From positions 1,008,071-1,072,070 of the forward strand of contig VTFK01000115.1 of assembly GCA_009617715.1 (NCBI GenBank): a DNA stretch of 64,000 nt. Direction: 5' to 3'. This stretch comes from Plectrocnemia conspersa (lineage: Eukaryota > Arthropoda > Insecta > Trichoptera > Polycentropodidae). Positions 12,601 through 23,800 of this stretch are shown one piece after another. Made by a program: the position numbers and the translations under genes. Positions within the stretch are counted from its first letter, which is position 1; each line of letters starts with the position of its first letter. A model generated the notes under the pieces. It was not told where the DNA came from and searched no databases. It saw only the letters and a list, made by a program, of their open reading frames with translations.

Positions 12601-13540
12601 TGGGGTCATATTAATTTTTGTCGTCTTCTGCACTGAATTGGAAAGACACTTGCTGTACGCAGAATTAATAATATATTTCATGAATGATCGCAATTTTCAA
12701 AATTGCCCACATAACATTTATATGTAATCGGTGCTTGAACAATGTGACTTTCGTGACAGATTCGCATATAAATTAGTCGATTTTAAAATTAAAATATTTT
12801 ACATACATATATGGTATGGCAATTTCATTTATAGATTTATGCTGTAAAGGTTTCAACCACCTGCACAATTAATTAGAATTTAAAGATCGTTCTAACGATG
12901 ATTTTAAAGAAACAAAAAAAGGAATTTACTCATCTCTAAGTAAAGCCACACACAGTATTTCACACGAAAATATAAAAGTGATCTTGTGACTAAACAAATA
13001 CATTAATAATTGTTATCGGTTATCGCCTATAAGTACCACCTAAAAACTACTCCTTGTTTCGAAAGGACGCGCGATAGCTAGATTACACTTTCTACTCTGC
13101 GCATAATACTATTGTTATTCTACATTTGGTTACCGATCTCCGAAGTGGCTATCTGCGCCGTTTCTATTTTGAAGCATTAACACATTTCATGGGTCTGCCC
13201 AAGAATTTTCTCGCGAATTTTACATTATCATTTTAAACGATATCTTAAAAATGGCTGAGGAAAGCTGTTTAGTCATGACAAATAAAAAAAAAATACTGGT
13301 TCAAGCGACACAGCCGTTTGATGATGCTAACAGTTTTGACTAATAGTGAATGTATTTAATTGTATATATAATGTTAAAAAAAGTGTAAAAATTATGATTT
13401 CTTTTGGGTTTTGATTTATGTAACGTTTTTTATTAACAGTTTTTGCTGCTTTATTTTTGAAAAAATTCATATAAATAATTATATTTATCTAGATTTGCTT
13501 CTTTTTTATAGCTCGACACGTCACTGTTAATAATAACTAT
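9651..13540. other. AT-rich intergenic DNA
   Basis: No supportable exon. Open frames at 12246-12434 and 12500-12727 are short and lack domains. A/T runs and TA-rich microsatellite-like tracts dominate (for example 10520-10550 and 10670-10900). Confidence 0.5.
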
Positions 13541-13542
13541 TA

Positions 13543-13668
13543 GATGTTACTTTGCAAGTAGGCTCAGTTTTTAATAAAAGCGCAAAATAATCTGCTGCCG
13601 TGGATCGAACCCGCGGCTTCTAGGTTATCAATCTAGACCTTACGGACTCCGCTATTCCAACCGTTCTC
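13543..13668 (-). repeat. tRNA-derived SINE copy 1
   Basis: The minus strand reads CGCGGGTTCGATCCACGGCA (a B-box, GGTTCGATCC) with an anticodon-arm-like CTAGATTGATAACCTAGA upstream of it. Flanking sequence on both sides matches 39472-39603. The anticodon loop cannot be closed at seven bases, so this is not a functional tRNA. It is a tRNA-related SINE with a body of about 125 bp. Confidence 0.55.
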
Positions 13669-16600
13669 AAACTCTGACTAAAGTTTGCAGCTAAAAAATA
13701 TAAAATATGACTGGGATTCCAACACCGATCAAATATAATTAAAGGGAAGGTAGGCAGGTGTTTTGTTTATCTTACCTTCAAATATCTGATAACATATTGC
13801 ATATAAAGAACGGTGATGAAATAAAATATACAATAAATTATTTCTGAACTTGTATCAGTGGAACTTACACAGACGATAAAGTACAAACCTAGACCATCAA
13901 AATTTATATTTCTTAGGCTAATCTTTTGAACAAATATTTTTTTTTTCAATTTAATAAATATTGCTAGCAAGGTATCGTAAATATCCTTTAATTTCCCTGA
14001 CATAAAAAAAAATATATAAAAAAAACATAAAATTTTGATTCTAGGCTACAATATATATCCTTTAAAAATATCCAGCAATGTCTTAAGATTTTTTTTATTA
14101 ATTCTTAGATACAATTTCTACCTAAAGTGAATATAAAACTAAACTTAAATTATGAGTATGGCTATAGAGTTGCTCTAGGAGTTAACACTACATAGTAAAT
14201 ACATATCAAGATACTACATAAAGCAGTATTTTTTTAAAAAATAAATTTATTTATTTAATTGATGTACCCCTTATAATACAAATAAATCTTTGTTTAAAAA
14301 CATATACATATATGTACATACTTTTCATTTACTTTAATCATAAATTTCATCTAAAATCAATCGAGCAATCTTTCATCGCTTTTTTTTATTCCCAACTAAT
14401 ATAGTAGCTCGCTGAGCGCCATCTGCATACTACTGATTGGCAAAAAACAGCTTCTGCAAATGATCTGATACACATCGCTAATTGCTAATGCTCTATTAAT
14501 GTCTAGAGCCTTAGAATAAAATAAGAGGTAGAGACGAGTCTGTCAGTGATTAATAATACGTTTGCATGAATAGGTCGAGTCTTGGAAGAAGATTACAAAT
14601 TAATTAATAACCAAATGCAAATTATTATTAATTCATACATATACATGTATACCATTGTAAAAAAACTTGTTTAATATTTGTTAGTATGAGTGAGTAAAAC
14701 TTTATTATCATGAATATATAAGTATGTATTATAGATAGTCTTTACATATACCATAATCTAATCTACATTACAAGTTAAATCGTAATCGGAGTGCACTTCG
14801 TTTATAATCAGACCTCTTCTGGCTTAAATTATATGGAATGCTAGTCAACCTGAGTGACTTCGACGCTTTTATCAATATCGTAATGTAATTTGCTCCACAG
14901 CAGAGCAAAAAACATTGCCTTAATGCATTTGCAGCGCAAAACGCATCCTTAATGTAACTCGCCTATTTGCTTGATGCACTTTTTTGCAACTGTCTGTCAC
15001 TAATGCTTCTTTGGATGCATTTAAAAATATTGTAAAATAAATGTAATAACATTATTACCATAAAGCTAAATAGGTTTCGTTTTTATATCCATTATAACCA
15101 TTATAAGTGAATGAGTATATTGTCCGCGAAGTGATTAACTATGGACAAGAATAAATTTAATGAATAATACCAATTAATAACAATTATAATTTATGCTATT
15201 TATTTGTTAATAAATATATCTTGCATTTTAATACAATTTTTAATGATGTTATAGATAAAAAAATTTCAATTCAAAGTATTAAAATATATACCGCTTTATG
15301 AAATCTCAGTTATTAAAATAAATTTGAAAGCTATTAAGACGTTTACAACGTTGGCAAACAAGTTATATTATTAATTATTTTTTTAGGTGAGTCACCTTTT
15401 AAGAACTTAAATCTTTTAATCTTTTAATAGCCAAATTATTGCTTAAGTATAAATCTAAGTAAAAAATATATTACCAACATAAGAACAACAGAAAACTTTT
15501 TTTCATGAAAATAATCATTTACATTCATGAGATTTATAGTAGAACACGATAAAAAACATTCGCATGTATGTTCATATAATGTTAGCAATATAACATATAC
15601 AAAATCAATAAAAACAAAAAACTAATATAAATATTTTTATAATATTTAATTACTAACTTTACATTAACAATTTATTTACTGCAAAATTAATACTGTGAGC
15701 AACACTTTTTGAGGTAAAATACAGACTAGCTAAGCTTGAGAATATATTTAATTAATTATCTTTTAAGCAGATTTTTTTTAGATGTGTCAAGGGCAAAGCC
15801 CTGGCGTAAAGCCCGTGGGTTCAATTTTTTTGCAAAGTGCTTAATCCTTCATAATTGATGATTTAATATCCACTGACTGGGGCGTGGCTCAAATCCATTA
15901 ATATCACTAACGTCTGACAAATGGAAGAAGTATTTCGAAACTAAAACTATTTTGAGAATAATCACCATCAATAAAAAGGCATCGCCAGTATTAAAATTAA
16001 ACTTTTACGTTATTATTAATATGAACAATTATCAACTGCAACCCAGTGTTGTATTAATCAATTTTTTTTATATTGTGGGCGTTTCTTCGTGACGATATTT
16101 TTTTACTAGCACGCTACAAGATTTTCAGAGAAAAGAGTTTTTGATAAACAAAACTTTTTAGATTATATGATTCATTAATATGTATATCAGCCAACTAACA
16201 TATTTTAAAAAATAGTCTTTATTTATTATATTTTTTTTTGATAATAATAATAAAACATATACATATAATATGTGTAGTATCAAGAGAAGCATTTAAGCAT
16301 TAACTAGACAGTCAGAAAAATTGTTTGTCATTTCCGACCACGCGCTTGTTTTTACGCCTTGATTTGATGCAACAAAATAACTCAAAAGCTTATCTTTTAA
16401 TACAACATGTTTATTTTACAAAAATAAAACGTAATATTGATGTGTTTTGAGATGGTAATTATGATTTTGATATAAAAATTATTTTTAAGCATAATAAATG
16501 TTTTACAATTTTTCTATTAAAAAATAATAAATAGAACTTCATAGTTTAAGACAAATAATCGGCTTTTTAGAGATTTATTAGCGCCGATTCTGACCACATA

Positions 16601-17714
16601 CTCATTCAGAGGCGATAACCTCCTTTGTGGCATTAAACTTCATGCTTAGCATTTGGTCTTAACCTCTTAACAACAAGGCAAACATTATTTATAAATTAGT
16701 TTTTGTTTTAAGTTATTAATAATATTTAAAAATCGTAGGAAAACAATGATTTTCAATAGTTAGTTGATATTGTATGAAGCCACAGAATATAGTTATATTA
16801 GTCATAGCCTATCCGATTATTTACTAAGTATTTTGATATACTTTCACATGAATTGATGTAGAACTACAAATATGAATTTAATATCAGTTCAACGCAGATG
16901 ATATCCACCGATAACCTCCATTAAAGTTGGACGAGTCACTCTTTATAGAACGAGAGCTAGGAAATTATAACGCGTCCATAATTTACGTTGGTCCATTCGC
17001 CCACCGGTCTATCCTTATTGGGTAGTGTCTCCACCTTTGCCGATGGTATCTCACGGTCGAGATCACCATCTAGGCCGGTGCCGTGCCACAAATGCTCCTA
17101 ATAACAATATAATCAACGCGATCCACAATCTATTACGCTAAATCTCACACCTTATTTGTACTAAGAAAGAGCGTTATTAAACTGTATTATTTATGTCCGA
17201 ATAGAAACGATAAATCATCAAGCAGCAACGATCGGTGTTCTTGGGGCGCTGTTAACCTCGACGATCTTATTGGATAAAGGGTCATAATGAGATATACAGA
17301 AATCTGCGCGAAGATCATCTCGAAGAGATATGCGATGAAAATAATGTGGCGAATAGCAACCCTGAGTTTTAAAAAAAGGTGATAGAATTTGAAGCCAATT
17401 ATATTTATTAATCACAAATTTTTAACAAAATTAATACAACGTTTGTTGGAATATGCTTCTTTAGAGTCGCATCGCACTTTTTCAAGGGAATATACATAAT
17501 CAGACTCTGCAAGAATTTCCTATATGTGCAACACCTAATTACAGCTATTGCAAGACCTGGAGTAAAGGTCCTCCATATGTTCCCACCCGCTCCTTATAGT
17601 CGAGCAAAAAAAAAAATAATTTATGTAAAAATGCCTTTTATCTTATTTATTATTCACCATATTATTAATATCTCGAGAATAGTTTCAATATCTAATATTG
17701 ACAATAAAATATTA
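13669..17714. other. AT-rich intergenic DNA with repeat debris
   Basis: No gene supported. There is a short tRNA-B-box-like fragment near 15795-15830 (CCCGTGGGTTCAA). A GC-richer patch at 16975-17110 and a minus-strand open frame at 17218-17415 look like decayed mobile-element sequence but match no family I can name. Confidence 0.4.
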
Positions 17715-17815
17715 AAAATACATTATCAGAACGAAGCAAAATAAAATTAGCGGTCCCGTATTACACACTCGCTAGCTGCGGTACCTCACGATAGTGAAAA
17801 TCTGACAGCTGATCC
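17715..17815. mobile_element. Foldback/MITE end, downstream of chitinase-like copy C
   Basis: Contains ATCAGAACGAAGCAAAATAA, GCGGTCCCGTATTACACACT and CTAGCTGCGGTACCTCACGA, matching 7395-7495 and the inverted end at 9500-9650. The interval from here to the gene's stop codon is also similar to 7560-7662. The element therefore appears to have been part of the duplicated unit. Confidence 0.5.
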
Positions 17816-18044
17816 ATTAATAATATATAAATGTAAGGATATGAATTAGCTATATAAGCTAAATAAATTAATAAAATATAAAATAAATAAGCCTGTAAGT
17901 TATTTATGTTATTAAAAATATACTTGCTAAAATTTATAACACAAACTACACGGGATGCAAAAAATCATAATATTTAATAAACAATATAACACATTATTTG
18001 TTATTTATTTATAATAAGTTTTAAAATAATACTATAAATTACGA

Positions 18045-19680
18045 CTAATCATGTTTGCCATATATGTACATATAATTGCATACAAGAAGTCTCTTGTCCA
18101 TCAGCCATCCGCTAGGACAGTCAAATTCATGAGCTATATATGCTTTGCCGTTGTCATTTTCAATACAATAATAATATTTGTGGTCGTCACTCGAATCTTT
18201 TAAATATCCACTGAATTTGCACATTGTGTCAGATTCCGGCATCATTTCGTTACTAATTGTATTTTTAGTATATTTATCATCGAATTTCTGCAAAATATTA
18301 TTCATGTGGTTAATTAATGGAAACTTTCCTTGATCGCATTTATCATCGTAATCGTCGTCTTCAAGTGAGACTACAACTCCTGCAAGATTGAACAACAATA
18401 TTATTTCTAACTTTATTTCAATTGATTTCTTGTTTTCATATGATAACCACTTAAGTTCATTGAACAAATAAGTTATAGATTCATATTGGTCCCATTTCAT
18501 TTCAAAATTAGTTAGCTTTTCAGGGCACAACTGTAAATAAACATATAATTTTATTTAATATTTTAAAATATAATTACATAAAAAAACTGCTTACATTAGA
18601 GTAAGCGATATCTATATTAAATCCGTTTGTAGAAGCACCCAAGTGATGTTCGGAACTGCTTCTAAGTATATATTTTAGTACACGGAAGTCAATGATAAAT
18701 GACACGATTTTTTCTACAGGGGCACCCTTTAAAATTAATTTAGTAATACTTTGATATATATTAACTAATCGTAATTTAGGCGTTGTTATAAATTTTGGAT
18801 TATCAGGAATATAAAATAAAATTACGAAATCCACCAGACTGAAAAAATAAAGTAAAGATAATTTTTTAATAAATAATAATGTAAAATTAATAGTCACCTG
18901 ACAAGTTTTGGAATGTCAAAAGATACAAATATGTCGGTAACAAGGAATACATTGGAAGACAGAATTAAATTATTTTTTTCTGTTTCATTGCGGAGTTCTT
19001 CCAACAGGAGTATAGGTAATCCTTCTTGTGAGGGTGAGACTCGAAATTTATCCAACCAAAACAAAAATACGCCGTCAAAACTATTCTGAATAGCAACATC
19101 TACAATATTTTTAGCGAAACTCTTTCTTGACTCCTTGCTTCGCGAGATCTGAAAAATTAACATAAAGTAGTAAAAATATTAAATATATTATTAGTTCATT
19201 GCTTAAATATACTATATTTCCAACTTTACCCTATATAATGTTAATGAAGAATTACTTTTACCAACACAAAGCAATGTCTTTAAATCTTTATTATTATCTT
19301 TCAGGGCATTCAATGTATTAAAGTCTTCTGATATACAAAATTTAAAGTATTTTATTCATAGATAAATTAAATATATTTTTTAATAAAAACGACTAAATAC
19401 CTTGTACTTTGGAATCTATCAAAATTGAACCATTTGTATCCACATCTACGTAGTTATATATTAAGTGAGAGCAAAGATGTGTATTGACATCGCTTAATTT
19501 TAATTTTTCTAAATAATTAAACTTACAAAATACAAGTTCTAAAAAAATACACAAAATTAATAAAAATATAAATAATAAATGATATATACATTTAAAATAC
19601 TTACTCTTTGCCAAAGATAAAGGTGGGTAGATTGCAACGAAAATAAAAAACCCATACAAAATATGTCTTTGAAAAAACAT
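18045..19680 (-). CDS. Chitinase-like protein copy C (GH18 + CBM14), predicted inactive
   Basis: Six exons: 19680-19605, 19538-19401, 19327-19230, 19148-18898, 18838-18595, 18530-18045. They form an intact 430-residue frame with the same intron phases as copies A and B. Exon 4 is 12 nt shorter (251 versus 263). Signal peptide: MFFQRHILYGFFIFVAIYPP. GH18 landmarks: KLVFCKF, NTHLCSHLIY, LLCVGKSNSS, FDGVFLFWLD, SLVDFVILFY, GAPVEKI, EHHLGAST, CDQGKFPL. Of DxxDxDxE only the first Asp survives; the catalytic Glu is Leu. The C-terminal CBM14 keeps Cys 1, 3, 4 and 5 of six. The start is chosen at 19680 because the MxFQRHILYG peptide is shared by all copies; a TTG-led extension upstream is not conserved. 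The likely role is a secreted lectin-like or structural chitin binder. Confidence 0.86.
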
Positions 19681-19820
19681 CTTGCCATGCAATAGATACA
19701 AGAAATAGTTTGATTTTTAGCTTGCCGTATTTATAGACATTTATTATCTAATATTTGTATTACTTTTATCATATTTTAAGCAAACATTCGTTTTACAATT
19801 TGTACGTAAGTATCTACGTC
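19681..19820 (-). promoter_or_regulatory. Conserved promoter of chitinase-like copy C
   Basis: A TATA box (core 19730-19735, minus-strand TATAAATACGGCAAGC) lies about 50 bp before the ATG. The distal block around 19778-19822 carries AGCAAACATTCG and GTACGTAAGTATCTACGTCA, as in copies A and B. Conservation outside the exons argues for shared regulation or recent duplication. Confidence 0.55.
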
Positions 19821-19932
19821 ATTTAAATTGTATGATTTTAGGTATGATTGTATGATTTTAATCAAATAGTACATTTAAATGACTTTAAAAAACCTACATT
19901 AATGTTAGTGTATTGAAAAAATATTCTATTTA

Positions 19933-20480
19933 TTAAAAATAATTTTGTAGTACTGACATAAAAATAATCAAGAAAGAGTTTGTTTTCAAATGAGATACAT
20001 GAATTTCAAGGATGAACTCATCTTGTCTCACAATGAGTGCTTTCTCGCAGAACCTATAAAAATCACCGTAGTCATTCGCCTTTCTTAACATCTTACGTCC
20101 TACAGATTTTTCACCTATCTCGTACAATATACAATATATCATTCGACCAAACTCTTCGTCTACTATCCCATTAATAGATTCTGGCAGACTAATTTTAAAC
20201 ATCAATACATTTTTCAATCAGATCTGAACCGCAGTAAATCACACAACGGCCGACATAAAGTATCCAGTGTAGGCTTTGTCCTCCCATATACAATTCCACG
20301 TTTCAGATTATTAAAATTCGGCAGTCGAACCCGAGGCATAAGCCGTAGATGGCGAACCCAACCAAAGGTTCTCCGCTAATGATATTTTTAAAGTGCCGTA
20401 GATGATTTAAGCTCCTCATTGTGTGTCCATTGATAGATTTTACTGCGACCAATAAAGTCGATGAGTTATAGTTCACCTCG
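19933..20480 (-). pseudogene. Unrecognised coding-like remnant
   Basis: On the minus strand an ATG-led 94-residue frame (20214 to 19933) has protein-like composition, with the motifs IVDEEFGRMIYCILYEIG and RKANDYGDFYRFCEKALIV. Just upstream another frame, 20475-20220, stays open except for one TGA near 20309 and reads SINGHTMRSLNHLRHF, then GLCLGFDCRILII. The two blocks could be exons of one decayed gene or a mobile-element ORF. A B-box-like GGGTTCGACTGCC at 20325-20340 is compatible with a transposon origin. I do not recognise the family. Confidence 0.3.
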
Positions 20481-20859
20481 TTCCGCAGACAAATATTGTC
20501 TCATCCTCCACAGTGCTGGGCGAACGAGAAAATTATCGTTCAAAGCCAAGAATCACTTTGCGCTGGCCGATCTGATTTATCTGCGTGTGTTCATTGGATT
20601 GTGAAACAAAGGCAATTACCTCGGACGTGTTTGTTCAACAATATCACAATGTGTAATGGTACGATAAATCACGAAAGCATAACGTTGAATAACGGTCAGA
20701 GTGAGGGAAAAAATTTAAATTTGTATGCTTTAAGAAAAAGTTCCAATAATCGTAATTGCATTGTAGTAGGTATAAAAAATGAAATACTAATTGACAATAG
20801 AGAAATATACTTTTTTATCCTTTTTAAGGGGACCAAGTTAGTATTTAATTAAATATCAA

Positions 20860-23800
20860 CAGCACTGGATATTTATATCAAGAACTTTAAGAGATTAGGA
20901 AAAACAGTGATTGTCTATTTTTTACTATTAATAATTAAATATTTTATATATGTGACTGAAATTTTATATTAGGATTTTTAAATTAACAATATAATTTTTA
21001 TGATATAAATTAAATATAAGATTTTACAAAATAGAAAAATATAAGTACGTAATACAATGTATTGTGAATTTAAAAATCAAGTTCAAAAACCAATATAAGA
21101 TACTTAAATTTTAATTTAAAAAAATGCAATAAAATTTAATTATAAATAAAAGTTATAAGATTTTTAAAATATTAGATGATTAGCTATTTAATAAAAATTA
21201 CAATAAATAAAAAAATGGGCAACAAAATATTTAAATTGGCAGGCTTAAGAACGGTCAAAAAAGCTTTTTTAGTCAAATTTACAGGCGTGAGAATTTAAAT
21301 TTATGCTATTAAACTATGAGCCAAGGTTTCAGCGTGCGATATACAAATACATGTCTCAAACGTCTAAGACAAAAAAGGGGCTTCCTTATTGAAATAGGAC
21401 ACCATCGTGAGAAAACCTTTTTGCGGATTAGGTAAAATCCGTAAATCGAAATGATTAAAAGTATTTATTACGAATTACCTTTAAAAATAATAACATGTGT
21501 ATTCGAGATTGCTATCCAAAATGGCCGTTCGTAATCTGTTCTAGTGGTCAACGGCAACCTGTTCCAAAAAATACTACGAAACGGCCACTCTTTTGTAATT
21601 GGCCGTCCCACCGAAAGGGGCGGAAAATAAAATCTCATATAGAAGAGGCCATACAGAAGTGCATGAAAATTACAGAGAAATTTTTGGACTCCTCTATCTG
21701 AACATCAACTACGGAGTTTAAAGAATCAGAACTTCAAGATCTGTCTAAATTAGTTCTTGCGAACTTTAACCAAGAACAGGATGACCCAACTTAGCGACTC
21801 TGTAAACTTTACATATATATATGTACGTGACGATCTCAAGTATTGCACAAAAAGTATATTAAAATACTAAAATATAATTTGCAAAGTCAACGTTTGTATA
21901 TTTAGAATTATTATTTAATTATTAAATAACAAAAAAAAAAAATTATAGTGATTACAATTTTAATTTCTATAAATTTGTTCAAAATATAAACACGAGTAAT
22001 GATGAATACATCGAACGTAAATCCGTATTGTTTGCTTTAAATCTAATAGTAGCGTAAACGCAAACTTGCCATCTCCTTCTAAATTATGAATAATGATGAA
22101 GTACATAGCTCTAGAACTGACTGTGTTAACGCGAATAGAGTATAGACGGTTTATTATTGCATTAAAATTATTGATGCTAAAATAAATACTTAAAATAATA
22201 AATAAATTGATTCAGAAAATAAAGATAAGAAAACGAATACATAATTTCAATTAGTATATTGATATTCCAAACCATTTTAGCTGAACTGGTAAATCGCGTT
22301 TATAATTCCACTCTTTAGATTAAGTACGTCTACTTCCTTATCACAATCGCTTGAAATAAATCCCACGATTACTACAAAATAAACATAAACTTAATTTGCA
22401 TTTACCAGATATTAATTAGATAACGCAATAAAATTCCAAATGTTTTTTTGATTTAAACAGAAATCTAAAACACTAGTGTAAAAAAATGAGAACATTTTTT
22501 TATAAATCCTATATTTTCGATTCGAGATTCAATATCTCACACAAAAACATGTGTATATTTTACGATGTATACCTATGCATATATTTGGTCTGATTATACG
22601 ATATCTGGACCGCTAATCGGCCGAATTATTGTACCAAAGTGTGAAATATCCCACGGTCTACAATATGCGCTCTTCGTTTCAGAGATTATCAAGCAACGTT
22701 AAAATAATATTTTCACATCCATACCATATACAGCCAGAGGCTCTTTATGGCTAAAAAATAATCTACATTATTTGCTCAGATTTTTAAATTGCTATTTAAT
22801 ACAACATAAAATGAGCATTAAAAATTAAGCGATAATATCGGCATACATCACGGTTTGAGCCATATTTTTATATTATTATTATTATTATTAACTTATAAAT
22901 ATTACATCACATACAAAATATTTTTGTAATGGTTGAATTAACTTGCTATAAAAAGTTTGCCTTTTACGTTTATATAGAAGTGCTATCGAACCAGATTAAT
23001 TAAGAAAAAAAAACACGAAATGACTCACATTAAATTATATAGATTTAACTCCCCTGATTCGCCCGAACCAATTTATCCTGGTGTTAACGCGTAGGCTTTG
23101 TACTAAGTGAGAATTATGGTTCGAAGATCACTGTAATCAACGGCTATCTAAAGTGTGTTTCATACTAAGATTTGTTGTGAATAACAAGAACTTCGGCAGA
23201 AGTCTCGTCGCTATCACGAAGTCATCTCTTCGCTTCTCTGTTTCACTACAATCCGAATATTCGAATAACGCATCAGAGGTTTTTTAACTGATCTTTATTA
23301 AATATATGCCTTATTATTTGTATAATATTTGTAATGAAATATTTAAAAATAATGATATGTAGATGATTATTACACAAATTCGCAAAACACAATTTAACAG
23401 CGCAGGTAGTTGTAAATTTTTCCTAGATTGTGACATTTTTTGTTTTGCAAAATTTTACATCATCTTTATGGTATTTATAAAATTAATGATCATAACATTT
23501 AAAAACCGAAAAATAATAGACGCATACAAAAATAATTAAAATAAATTACCTTTATTTTCGAGTTGATATTATGCAGCTGTAGACTTTCTCAATTGATAGT
23601 ATCCCTTTTTTGATTTATTGAAAACAACGTAAATTGTATAATTTTGAATTTATACAAATTATTTTATAATATTTGTTTGAGTAAACGGTGTTGTAGTAAC
23701 TATATTTTTAAAATAAACATTTAGGTTAAATATATCTAAAGAAACTATACTTTTTGTTCCTAATAAAAATGCACTTAAATTTATGTTTCATCTAAATTAA

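Noticed and set aside
13596..13668. Possible functional tRNA gene on the minus strand
   Set aside because: The B-box is good, but the anticodon arm does not give a 7-base loop and a related diverged copy exists at 39536. A SINE fits better.
22866..22892. Possible CRISPR-like or other structured direct repeats
   Set aside because: It is a simple TAT-triplet microsatellite. No array with spacers exists in the window.
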